Shown: piece by piece, positions 5,357 through 13,365 of the stretch
Layout of the letters: each line of letters begins with the position of its first letter
How positions within the stretch are numbered: the stretch's first letter is position 1
Assembly: GCA_002367235.1 (NCBI GenBank)
Contig: DFBC01000074.1
Coordinates: 283 to 16,696, forward strand
Origin: Cellvibrionales bacterium UBA3090
GTDB lineage: Bacteria; Pseudomonadota; Gammaproteobacteria; Pseudomonadales; Porticoccaceae
DNA: 16,414 nt
Direction: 5' to 3'
Made by a program: the position numbers and the translations under genes
The notes under the pieces: generated by a model
Told to the model about the DNA's origin: nothing
The model's database searches: none
Seen by the model: the letters and a program-made list of their open reading frames with translations, nothing else

Positions 5357-8269
5357 ATGAATCAGCAACCCTTACCTCCGGCACTTCTCGAGCAGTGGCA
5401 ACTGCGTCTGGAGCATTTTAATCGCAGAGCATCTCCTGAATTAAGTGAATGGTTGGAGGCCGTCCTAGGTGGTGGGGTTCAGGTTGGCGACACGTTTTCC
5501 GATGAATTGAAATTGGTTTGGAGTGGCAGTGAATTCGCTGCGTCTACCTGCAGTGCTAATGCGGAAATGTTTAAAGCGCTCGTTGATTCTGGCGATTTGG
5601 TAGGCAGTTATGCGCCGAAAGCCATGTACGAAAAGCTCTCTTGCATAATTGAAGATGTCGATTCAGATGAAGGTCTGATGCAGCAGCTACGCAGATTTAG
5701 AAATCGAGAGATGGTGCGGATTGTCTGGCGAGATCTAACGCGTAAAGCCAGTCTTGAGGAAACAACTGCCGACATGACCCGTCTGGCCGAAGCTTGTTTG
5801 CAGTGTGCATTGGATTTTCTCTACCCCAGAGCTTGTGAAGACTTTGGTACTCCGGTCGATGCGGAGGGTGAAGCGCAGCAGATGGTTGTCTTGGGTATGG
5901 GAAAAATGGGGGCTTGGGAGCTCAATGTTTCCTCCGATATTGATCTCATTTTTGCCTATCCGCAGGCAGGCGAAACCCGTGGTGGCCGCAACCTGAGTAA
6001 TCAAGAGTTTTTTATTCGGTTGGGGCAGAAGCTGATTAAGGTCATCGATGCCCGGACTGCAGATGGGTTCGTGTTTCGGGTGGATATGAGATTGCGTCCC
6101 TATGGGCAAAGTGGTGCCTTGGTTCTCAACTTTGATGCTATGGAGGAGTATTACCAGACTCAAGGTCGGGATTGGGAACGTTATGCCATGATCAAGGCCC
6201 GGGTTGTTGCTGGTGACCTGCAATCCGGTGTTGAGCTTATGGCAATGTTGAGGCCATTTACCTATCGAAAATATATCGATTTTAGTGCCATTGAGGCGCT
6301 GAGAGATATGAAGGCATTAATTAATCGCGAGGTTCAGCGAAAGGGGATGTCCGCGGATATTAAGCGTGGTGCGGGCGGTATTCGGGAGGTCGAGTTCGTT
6401 GCTCAGGCTTTTCAGATTATTCGTGGTGGTCGTGACACCCGTTTCCAGATCCCTTCGTTGAAAAATGTGCTCGAGCTGTTGGGTGCTGAAGAATTGTTGC
6501 CTGCCAGTGATACCCAAGCGCTCTATCAGAGCTATACCTTTTTGCGGAATGTAGAGCATGCCCTGCAAAGCTGGCAGGACAAACAGACTCAGTTGTTACC
6601 CGAGGGTGAACTGGAGCGGCTTAGATTGGCCTACTTAATGGGCTTTGACGGCTGGCAGGCATTTTTGGCCTGCCTTGATGCTCACCGTGCACAGGTGCGC
6701 CAGTTATTTGAAGACGTCATTGCCGACGAACCTAAGGAGGGAAGCGAGGGCGAAGAGAGTGATGAGTTTCAGTTGGCGGCACACGTCTGGCAAAACCACC
6801 AGGCCGATGAGCTTGAGTGGGAAGAACTCGAATCCCTTGGTTATAAAGATGCGGCGCAGGCCGTTAGGTTTATTAATGACTTAAAAGAGAGTCGGCCGGT
6901 ACTGGCGATGGCGGCAGATACTCGTGGGCGCCTCGATAATTTGATGCCCCGGCTAATTGCAGTTTGCGCTTTGGTCGATAACGGCGCAGAAACTCTGGGG
7001 CGAGTGTTGAAACTGGTTGAGTCCGTTGCCCGTCGAAGCGCCTATCTTGTTCTGCTTAAAGAAAACCCTGTTGCGTTGAAGAGCATGGTTAAACTTTGTG
7101 CCGCGAGCCCATGGATTGCCGCTCAATTATCTCGCTATCCCGCACTGTTGGATGAGCTGCTAGATAGCCGCACGTTATATTCGCTGCCCAATAGGAATGA
7201 GCTGGAAGATGAGCTTCGGCAACAGTTATTGAGGGTGCCAGATGATGATTTAGAGGCGCAAATGGACGTATTGCGATATTTTCGGCGCTCCCACAGCTTG
7301 CATGTAGCTGCCTGTGAAGTAGAAGAAATATTGCCCTTAATGAAGGTGAGTGACTATTTGACTTGGTTGGCCGAGGCAATTTTAAGTCATGTGCTGGAAA
7401 TTGCCTGGGACCAAATGGTAGGTCGATATGGGCAGCCTGGGAGTGATGATGGTCGTGAACCCGGTTTCTTGATTCTGGGTTATGGGAAGCTTGGTGGCAT
7501 TGAGCTGGGCCATAGTTCAGACCTCGATCTGGTTTTTCTACACGATGCCAACCCGAACAAGTCGACAGAGGGTGATCGGAGTATTGATAACGCGACATTT
7601 TTTATGCGCCTTGGTCAGCGGATTATTCATATCCTGACGACTCAAATGGCTTCGGGTAATCTTTATGAAGTCGATATGCGCCTTAGGCCTTCGGGGAACT
7701 CGGGGATGTTGGTGTCCTCCTTGAGTGGGTTTGAAAAGTATCAGTTTGAGGAGGCATGGACATGGGAGCACCAGGCTTTGGTGAGGGCGCGGCCTGTCGC
7801 TGGTTCTAGCGCGCTGTCAAAAGCATTTGCCGATACTCGGCATCGAGTGCTTAGCCAGGCACGTGAGAATATCTCGCTAAGAAAAGACGTTATAGAAATG
7901 CGCAACAAGATGCGGTCGCATTTGGGAAGTCGTAAAGCGGATGAAGATAGAGTTTTCAATCTCAAGCAGGATGCAGGAGGTATCGTTGACATCGAATTTA
8001 TGGTTCAATTTGCGGTCTTGGCTTGGTCTCATGAAATTCCTGATTTAACCCGCTGGAGCGATAACGTTCGCATCCTCGAAAGTTTAGAGGGCGCTGGGGT
8101 AATTTCAGCCGAAGAAGCTGAATTTCTGATTAGAGCTTATAAGAATTATCGCTCCGTTGGCCATCGGCTGCAGTTGCAAAATTTGCCTGTTGTCGTTGAT
8201 GCCTCGGAGTTAGCTATTGAGCGGGAGCAGGTTTCACGCGTCTGGCAGCGCTTGCTAGGCAATTGTTGA
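5357..8269 (+). CDS. glnE: Bifunctional glutamine synthetase adenylyltransferase / adenylyl-removing enzyme
   Basis: GlnE attaches AMP to, and removes it from, a conserved tyrosine of glutamine synthetase, setting nitrogen assimilation in response to PII protein and glutamine; it is cytoplasmic. The 970 residues are full length (E. coli 946). The duplicated architecture is clear. The N-terminal adenylyl-removing nucleotidyltransferase domain has GMGKMGAWELNVSSDIDLIF (about residues 180-199, metal Asp pair D194/D196) and DMRLRPYGQSGAL (about 243-255), followed by KRGAGGIREVEFVAQAFQ. The C-terminal adenylylating domain has GYGKLGGIELGHSSDLDLVF (about 708-727) and VDMRLRPSGNSGMLVSS (about 772-788), followed by KQDAGGIVDIEFMVQFAV. 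An acidic stretch (EPKEGSEGEESDEF, about 455-468) links the halves. The ATG has GGA 8 bases upstream. ilvE follows after 38 bases. The glnE-ilvE-waaF order matches, as I recall, that of Pseudomonas. Confidence 0.97.
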   Translation: MNQQPLPPALLEQWQLRLEHFNRRASPELSEWLEAVLGGGVQVGDTFSDELKLVWSGSEFAASTCSANAEMFKALVDSGDLVGSYAPKAMYEKLSCIIEDVDSDEGLMQQLRRFRNREMVRIVWRDLTRKASLEETTADMTRLAEACLQCALDFLYPRACEDFGTPVDAEGEAQQMVVLGMGKMGAWELNVSSDIDLIFAYPQAGETRGGRNLSNQEFFIRLGQKLIKVIDARTADGFVFRVDMRLRPYGQSGALVLNFDAMEEYYQTQGRDWERYAMIKARVVAGDLQSGVELMAMLRPFTYRKYIDFSAIEALRDMKALINREVQRKGMSADIKRGAGGIREVEFVAQAFQIIRGGRDTRFQIPSLKNVLELLGAEELLPASDTQALYQSYTFLRNVEHALQSWQDKQTQLLPEGELERLRLAYLMGFDGWQAFLACLDAHRAQVRQLFEDVIADEPKEGSEGEESDEFQLAAHVWQNHQADELEWEELESLGYKDAAQAVRFINDLKESRPVLAMAADTRGRLDNLMPRLIAVCALVDNGAETLGRVLKLVESVARRSAYLVLLKENPVALKSMVKLCAASPWIAAQLSRYPALLDELLDSRTLYSLPNRNELEDELRQQLLRVPDDDLEAQMDVLRYFRRSHSLHVAACEVEEILPLMKVSDYLTWLAEAILSHVLEIAWDQMVGRYGQPGSDDGREPGFLILGYGKLGGIELGHSSDLDLVFLHDANPNKSTEGDRSIDNATFFMRLGQRIIHILTTQMASGNLYEVDMRLRPSGNSGMLVSSLSGFEKYQFEEAWTWEHQALVRARPVAGSSALSKAFADTRHRVLSQARENISLRKDVIEMRNKMRSHLGSRKADEDRVFNLKQDAGGIVDIEFMVQFAVLAWSHEIPDLTRWSDNVRILESLEGAGVISAEEAEFLIRAYKNYRSVGHRLQLQNLPVVVDASELAIEREQVSRVWQRLLGNC

Positions 8270-8290
8270 AGATCTTGTGCCCCATATACT
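8263..8290 (+). promoter_or_regulatory. Weak candidate promoter for ilvE
   Basis: TTGTTG (8263-8268) and TATACT (8285-8290, five of six -10 positions) are 16 bases apart and overlap the end of glnE. A start near 8297 would fall on the AGGAG ribosome-binding site (8296-8300), leaving almost no leader. The element may therefore be fortuitous, and ilvE may simply be read through from glnE. Confidence 0.22.
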
Positions 8291-8307
8291 ATTTTAGGAG
8301 ACAGTAG

Positions 8308-9237
8308 ATGTCATTTGCCGATCGTGATGGTTTCATCTGGTTTGATGGCGAGATGGTTCCTTGGCGTGATGCGAAGGTTCACGTTCTGACTCACACCCTG
8401 CACTACGGGATGGGTGTCTTTGAAGGTGTTCGTGCCTACGAAACCCCCGATCATGGACCCGCTATTTTCAGGTTGCAGGATCACACCGACCGATTGTTTC
8501 GCTCTGCCAAAATCATGGGCATGAATATGCCCTTTAGCAAGGAGCTGTTAAACGAGGCCCAGAAGCAGGTTGTTCGCGAAAATGATTTGCATGAAGCCTA
8601 CCTTCGCCCTATGGCGTTTTTAGGTTCGGAAGGCATGGGCTTGCGAGCAGATGCGCTTCAGACACACGTGATCGTTGCGGCTTGGGAGTGGCCTTCGTAT
8701 ATGAGTCCGGAGGCGCTGGAGCAGGGTATTAAAATTCGTACATCCTCCTATACTCGCCATCACGTGAATATCTCCATGACCAAAGCCAAAGCTAATGGAA
8801 ACTACATCAACTCTATGTTGGCGTTGCGTGAGGCTCTTGATTCAGGTTGCGAAGAGGCCCTACTGCTCGATCCTGAGGGTTATGTAGCGGAGGGTAGCGG
8901 TGAGAATATTTTTGTGGTTCGCGATGGCGTGTTATATACCCCGGAGCTAACCTCTTGTCTGGACGGAATCACCCGGAAAACAGTGATGCAGATGGCCGAG
9001 CAGGCTGGTTACAAGGTGGTGGAGAAGCGAATTACCCGCGATGAAGTGTATGTGGCAGATGAAGCCTTCTTTACTGGTACTGCGGCAGAAGTACTGCCAA
9101 TTCGCGAGTTGGATGGACGAATTCTTGGCACGGGTAAGCGCGGCCCAATTACAGAACAGATGCAGTCACAGTATTTTGAGCTGGTGCGTGGCCGCAGGGC
9201 AGAGCATTTCGAGTGGCTGGCACCCGTAGGGCAATAA
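8308..9237 (+). CDS. ilvE: Branched-chain amino acid aminotransferase
   Basis: IlvE is a cytoplasmic, pyridoxal-phosphate-dependent fold-type IV transaminase that performs the last step of valine, isoleucine and leucine synthesis using glutamate as amino donor. The 309 residues match the family length. Seen here: THTLHYGMGVFEGVRAYET (about residues 28-46), RLFRSAKIM, the PLP-lysine block TKAKANGNYINSML (K161 by alignment to E. coli K160), EALLLDPEGYVAEGSGENIF (about 213-232), the phosphate-cup region SCLDGITR, and FFTGTAAEVLPI. All key residues are present. The ATG has a strong TAGGAG 7 bases upstream. It lies between glnE and the LPS genes. That link is positional, as in Pseudomonas, and implies no role in LPS. 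With ilvD at the left edge it is the second branched-chain gene in the window, but on the opposite strand about 8 kb away. Confidence 0.96.
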   Translation: MSFADRDGFIWFDGEMVPWRDAKVHVLTHTLHYGMGVFEGVRAYETPDHGPAIFRLQDHTDRLFRSAKIMGMNMPFSKELLNEAQKQVVRENDLHEAYLRPMAFLGSEGMGLRADALQTHVIVAAWEWPSYMSPEALEQGIKIRTSSYTRHHVNISMTKAKANGNYINSMLALREALDSGCEEALLLDPEGYVAEGSGENIFVVRDGVLYTPELTSCLDGITRKTVMQMAEQAGYKVVEKRITRDEVYVADEAFFTGTAAEVLPIRELDGRILGTGKRGPITEQMQSQYFELVRGRRAEHFEWLAPVGQ

Positions 9238-9261
9238 TACCTGGAACCTCCGGGAGGCCTT

Positions 9262-10308
9262 ATGGCAGCTGACAAAAAAATCCTAATCATCGGTCCCTCC
9301 TGGGTGGGGGACATGGTGATGGCTCAATCCCTCTTTATTCTACTCAAGCAAAAATACCCTGATGGTGTCATCGATGTGTTGGCGCCAGCCTGGAGTCGGC
9401 CTATTCTTGCCCGGATGCCAGAGGTTCGTCGCGCAATTGATATGCCTGTCGGGCACGGCAGTCTGATGTGGTCGGCGCGCCGCCGTGTGGGGCGTGAATT
9501 GCGGCAGGAAGGTTATGATCAGGCGATTCTTTTGCCCAATTCCCTCAAGTCGGCGTTAATCCCCTGGTTTGCCAAAATACCTCAGCGCACTGGCTGGAAA
9601 GGTGAGATGCGTTACGGTTTGCTCAATGATCTTCGGTTGCTGGACAAGCAGCGTTACCCATTAATGGTGCAGCGCTTTGATGCGCTGGCTTTCCCTGAAG
9701 GGGAGGCGTTGCCAGATAAGCTCCCTGCACCTGATCTGCATATCGATGAAAAGCGAATACCGGGCTTGCGCGAGCGCTTTGGTTTGAGCGGCGATCGGAA
9801 AATACTGGCTCTGTGTCCCGGTGCGGAATTTGGTCCGGCCAAACAGTGGCCGGAACATTATTATGCCGAGGTGGCTGCTCAAAAGATTGCTGATGGTTGG
9901 CAGGTTTGGTTGTTGGGTTCGGCTAAGGACAAGCCGGTTGCCGAGTCGATTACCCAGAGTTTGGACGAGGATCCGCGGCACCATTGTTCTAACCTGGCGG
10001 GCGTTACCAAGCTGGAAGATGCGATTGATTTGTTGGCAATTGCCGATGCTGTTGTCAGTAATGATTCTGGTTTGATGCATATTTCCGCAGCATTAAACCG
10101 CCCTCTGGTGGTGGTTTACGGGTCTACATCTCCTGCATTCACCCCACCTTTGAATGAGCAAGTCGCTATTCTTTCTGTTCCTGTGGACTGCGGCCCCTGT
10201 TTTAAGCGGGAGTGTCCATTGCCTGATCCTTCGGGGCAGATGAAATGCCTCAACGATTTAACTCCTGATCGAGTGATTAATGCATTGCGCGAGTTGGTAT
10301 CAGATTAA
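9262..10308 (+). CDS. waaF: ADP-heptose:LPS heptosyltransferase II
   Basis: WaaF adds the second L-glycero-D-manno-heptose to heptose I of the LPS inner core, on the cytoplasmic face of the inner membrane, using ADP-heptose. The 348 residues match the GT9 family. The diagnostic N-terminus GPSWVGDMVMAQSLF (about residues 11-25) contains the conserved Asp D17; GPSWVGD separates WaaF from WaaC, which has KTSSLGD. Further blocks are LLPNSLKSALIPW, RTGWKGEMRYGLLND, LCPGAEFGPAKQWP (about 184-197) and VSNDSGLMHISAALNRPLVV, followed by YGSTSPAFTPPL, which form the ADP-heptose site. Near the C-terminus is CGPCFKRECP, a cysteine-rich segment common in this subfamily. The ATG has GGGAGG 5 bases upstream. 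The stop overlaps the waaC start by one base (TAATG), suggesting coupled translation. Confidence 0.95.
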   Translation: MAADKKILIIGPSWVGDMVMAQSLFILLKQKYPDGVIDVLAPAWSRPILARMPEVRRAIDMPVGHGSLMWSARRRVGRELRQEGYDQAILLPNSLKSALIPWFAKIPQRTGWKGEMRYGLLNDLRLLDKQRYPLMVQRFDALAFPEGEALPDKLPAPDLHIDEKRIPGLRERFGLSGDRKILALCPGAEFGPAKQWPEHYYAEVAAQKIADGWQVWLLGSAKDKPVAESITQSLDEDPRHHCSNLAGVTKLEDAIDLLAIADAVVSNDSGLMHISAALNRPLVVVYGSTSPAFTPPLNEQVAILSVPVDCGPCFKRECPLPDPSGQMKCLNDLTPDRVINALRELVSD

Positions 10309-11345
10309 TGCCTCGAGTCCTGGTGGTTAAAACCTCATCCCTTGGTGATGTCATTCACAGCCTGCCTGCATTGACCGATGCAGCCAAAGCGATTCCGGGA
10401 ATAACCTTTGACTGGGTAGTGGAGCAGAGCTTTGTCGAAGTGCCTGGTTGGCATCCAGCAGTTGACCGTGTGATCCCCGTCGCCGTCAGGCGCTGGCGAA
10501 AGCATCCTCTTCAGGCTTGGCGGAGCGGTGAGTGGGCTCGATTCAAACAGCGGCTGGGGCTTCATCAATACGATGCCGTGATTGATGCTCAAGGGTTGCT
10601 GAAAAGTGCCTGGTTAACACGTTATGCTCGAGGGCCCCGTTACGGGCTTGATAAGCAATCAGCCCGAGAGCCTATAGCTGCTCGGTTTTATGATCATCCT
10701 GTGGCGGTGCCCAAGGGGCAGCATGCGGTTGAAAGGGTAAGGCAGTTGTTCTCGGCAGCACTGGGTTATCCATTGGATGGCCGGCAGGGAGAATACAGTC
10801 TTTCCTTCAACTCTGAGAGGCAGCAGTCTGTCGTGCTGTTGCACGGTACTACCTGGGAATCCAAACATTGGCCCGAAGATTCCTGGGTGGCCCTGGCTAA
10901 ACAGTTGAGACGTGCCGGCTACCAAGTTCAACTACCTTGGGGTAATGATGCTGAGCAGGCTCGTGCTGAGCGCATTGCCGGGCAATCGGATGCCGAGGTG
11001 CTGCCGAAGATGTCGCTGACGGAGTTGGCGTTACTGTTGTCGGCCTCTGCTGGCTGTATTTCTGTAGATACCGGGCTTGGCCACCTGGCTGCAGCCGTCG
11101 ATACACCGACGTTAGCGTTGTTTGGACCAACGAATGCTAGTCTTACCGGGTTTTACGGGCTGAATCAGCAATCATTGCAGTCGCAGTTCCATTGCGCGCC
11201 ATGTATGGCTCGCGAGTGTCGCTATCAATTAGCGCCGGGGGCTTCCCCTCCCTGTTTCGATGAGCTGTCAGCAAGCAAAGTGTTCCATGCTTTTGAGGGG
11301 TTAGTGCAGCCATTGGCTGGCTCGGCAGGAGATTTAGCTAAGTGA
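10308..11345 (+). CDS. waaC: ADP-heptose:LPS heptosyltransferase I
   Basis: WaaC adds the first heptose to Kdo of Kdo2-lipid A, founding the LPS inner core; it is a GT9 enzyme at the cytoplasmic face of the inner membrane. It has 345 residues. The N-terminus MPRVLVVKTSSLGDVIHSLP carries the WaaC signature and catalytic-type D14. It is followed by AVIDAQGLLKSAWLTRYARG (about residues 89-108), LLHGTTWESKHWPEDSW (about 179-195), the nucleotide-sugar block SVDTGLGHLAAAVDTPTLAL and FGPTNASLTGFYG. The C-terminal CAPCMARECRY again pairs cysteines. It overlaps waaF by 1 base and waaG by 4 bases (GTGA), so these three are almost certainly translated from one message. It acts before WaaF in the pathway although encoded after it. 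Confidence 0.95.
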   Translation: MPRVLVVKTSSLGDVIHSLPALTDAAKAIPGITFDWVVEQSFVEVPGWHPAVDRVIPVAVRRWRKHPLQAWRSGEWARFKQRLGLHQYDAVIDAQGLLKSAWLTRYARGPRYGLDKQSAREPIAARFYDHPVAVPKGQHAVERVRQLFSAALGYPLDGRQGEYSLSFNSERQQSVVLLHGTTWESKHWPEDSWVALAKQLRRAGYQVQLPWGNDAEQARAERIAGQSDAEVLPKMSLTELALLLSASAGCISVDTGLGHLAAAVDTPTLALFGPTNASLTGFYGLNQQSLQSQFHCAPCMARECRYQLAPGASPPCFDELSASKVFHAFEGLVQPLAGSAGDLAK

Positions 11346-12481
11346 GGCTTGCCTTTTGCCTGTATAAGTATTTTCCCTATGGCGGCCTACAGCGGGATTT
11401 CGTTCGGATCGCCGAAGAATGCGCTAGCCGAGGTCATCAGGTGACGGCTTACACGTTGAGTTGGACTGGCGATTGTCCTGACTGGTTAAATTTAGTGGTC
11501 GCACCGATAAAGGCCGTGGGTGGGGCCAGAACGAGCGGCCCAAACCGGTACAGAAAGTTTTCAGCTTGGTTGGCGCAGCAATTAAAACAGTGTCCGGCAG
11601 ATGCGGTGGTGGGATTTAACAAAATGCCCGGGCTCGATGTGTACTATTGTGCCGACCCCTGCTTTGAGCATAAGTCCCGTCATCTGCGTCCTTGGTGGTA
11701 TCGGTATACCCCTCGTTACCGACATTTTTCGAGTTATGAGCAAGCGATTTTCAATCCTGGGCAGTCGACAGAGATATTAATGATTTCCAGCGTCCAGCAG
11801 GGATTGTTTCAGAAGTACTATGGCACGGAGGCGTCTCGTATGACGATGTTGCCACCGGGTATCAGCCGGAGTCGCTGTGCCACGGACAATGCCGATGAGG
11901 TGAGAGCGGAGTTCCGTCGGGAATTCGGTCTTGGTGACGGAGATGAGCTGTTGTTGCAGGTTGGCTCGGGGTTTCGCACCAAGGGGCTGGATCGAAGTCT
12001 CAGGGCGTTGGCCTCTCTGCCGGCATCACTAAAAAGCCATACGCGATTATTTGTGATTGGCCAGGATGACCCCGCTGAGTTTAAATCTCTGGCAGGTCGT
12101 TTGGGGGTGACTGATCAAGTGACCTTTTTCTCTGGCCGTGATGATGTGCCCCGATTCCTGCAGGGCGCAGATCTACTGGTCCATCCAGCCTATGCAGAGA
12201 ATACGGGCACGGTTTTACTGGAAGCGGTTGTTGCAGGCCTTCCTGTTCTTGTCACGGATGTTTGTGGTTATGCCGGCTATGTTGCAAAAGCGGAGGCGGG
12301 GAAAGTGCTAACCTCACCGTTTTCACAAGAGAAGTTTAACGTGCAGTTGGCTGAAATGTTGATGGCAGATAAGCAGAAATGGCGAGAAAACGGCCTCCTC
12401 TTTTCCCGGGAGGCGGATATTTACGATATGCCGATCAGGGCTGCCGAGGTGATTGAGCGGGTTTTGGAGAAACAACAGTGA
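11342..12481 (+). CDS. waaG: LPS core glucosyltransferase I (GT4 family)
   Basis: WaaG adds the first outer-core hexose, glucose in E. coli and galactosamine in P. aeruginosa, to heptose II. It is a GT-B fold retaining enzyme attached to the inner membrane surface; which sugar it uses here cannot be read from sequence. The 379 residues closely follow E. coli WaaG: LAFCLYKYFPYGGLQRDFVRI at the N-terminus, VVGFNKMPGLDVYYCADPCF (about 89-108), LLLQVGSGFRTKGLDRSLRAL (about 200-220), VIGQDDPAEF, FFSGRDDVPRFLQGADLL and HPAYAENTGTVLLEAVVAG, which contains the E-X7-E nucleotide-sugar motif. The start is GTG (11342) with AGGAG 10 bases upstream, overlapping waaC by 4 bases. The stop overlaps the waaP GTG by 4 bases. 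Confidence 0.94.
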   Translation: MRLAFCLYKYFPYGGLQRDFVRIAEECASRGHQVTAYTLSWTGDCPDWLNLVVAPIKAVGGARTSGPNRYRKFSAWLAQQLKQCPADAVVGFNKMPGLDVYYCADPCFEHKSRHLRPWWYRYTPRYRHFSSYEQAIFNPGQSTEILMISSVQQGLFQKYYGTEASRMTMLPPGISRSRCATDNADEVRAEFRREFGLGDGDELLLQVGSGFRTKGLDRSLRALASLPASLKSHTRLFVIGQDDPAEFKSLAGRLGVTDQVTFFSGRDDVPRFLQGADLLVHPAYAENTGTVLLEAVVAGLPVLVTDVCGYAGYVAKAEAGKVLTSPFSQEKFNVQLAEMLMADKQKWRENGLLFSREADIYDMPIRAAEVIERVLEKQQ

Positions 12482-13293
12482 AATTATTTCTGGCGGAACC
12501 TTTTGCTTCACGTTGGGCAGGTTGCGACCCTTTTGAAAAGGCATTCTCTCTGACAGGGGAAACCTATCGTGATATGGGTGATCGATGCACCACTCGATTT
12601 GAATTTGATGGCAAAGCCTATTTCGTAAAAACCCACGCCGGTGTAGGTATTGGCGAAATTCTTAAAAACCTGTTGTATTTAAGAATTCCTGTATTAGGTG
12701 CTGAAAACGAATACCGTGCCATCGATAAGTTACAGGCGCTGGGGGTGGAAACGATGACGTCGGTTGCCTTTGGTCGTCAGGGTTCCAATCCTGCAAAGGA
12801 GAAATCCTTTCTGATTACCGAGGCATTGGAACCCACAGAGCCGCTGGATGAATATTGTAACCCCCGTGTACTCGCTGAAATGGGCGTGACAGAGCGGCGC
12901 GCACTGGTCAGGCGGTTGGCAAAAATTTCTCGGAAGCTACACGATAGTGGGGTTAATCATCGAGACTACTATCTTTGCCATTTCCTGCTCGATACTGCTG
13001 ATGAATATCTGGGTGTGCCGGTGTCTCAGCGCCCCATTTATTTGATTGACCTTCATCGCGTTCAAATTCGTAGCAGAACCCCTCGTCGCTGGCGAAATAA
13101 AGATCTATCAGCACTTTATTACTCGGCAAGACGAGTGGGGTTTGATCGGCGAGATGTGCTTTGTTTTATTCGTGAGTATAAGCAGCAAGCATTGAGACGG
13201 GCCCTTGATGAGGGGCGTGCTGTATGGCGGGCGGCCATCCGTGAGGCCGACAAGCTTCACGAGAAAGGGGTGAGAAAGGGGTATCACGACTAA
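12478..13293 (+). CDS. waaP: LPS core heptose (I) kinase
   Basis: WaaP phosphorylates O4 of heptose I in the LPS inner core with ATP. The phosphate lets divalent cations bridge LPS molecules, and in P. aeruginosa the gene is essential. The 271 residues match the family. The fold is protein-kinase-like: YFVKTHAGVGIGEILKN (nucleotide Lys K51), LITEAL hinge, catalytic loop NHRDYYLCHFLL (D163) and metal-binding LIDLHRVQ (D191), then RRWRNKDLSALYYSA. This is strongly similar to P. aeruginosa WaaP as I remember it. The GTG start (12478) overlaps the waaG stop as GTGA, with GGAGA 7 bases upstream, so it is translationally coupled to waaG. All catalytic residues are intact, so an active enzyme is expected. 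A 72-base gap follows before the next kinase gene. Confidence 0.94.
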   Translation: MKLFLAEPFASRWAGCDPFEKAFSLTGETYRDMGDRCTTRFEFDGKAYFVKTHAGVGIGEILKNLLYLRIPVLGAENEYRAIDKLQALGVETMTSVAFGRQGSNPAKEKSFLITEALEPTEPLDEYCNPRVLAEMGVTERRALVRRLAKISRKLHDSGVNHRDYYLCHFLLDTADEYLGVPVSQRPIYLIDLHRVQIRSRTPRRWRNKDLSALYYSARRVGFDRRDVLCFIREYKQQALRRALDEGRAVWRAAIREADKLHEKGVRKGYHD

Positions 13294-13365
13294 TGCGCTG
13301 TTCTATGTCAGCTGTTTTCAGGCGCGTATGTAGTTGCCATGTATTGCTTGTGGGAGAGGTGAAGG

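Noticed and set aside
7089..7598. A 169-codon open frame antisense to glnE
   Set aside because: It overlaps the conserved GlnE C-terminal adenylyltransferase domain, has no family-like motif, and is rich in His, Pro and Ser as antisense shadows often are.
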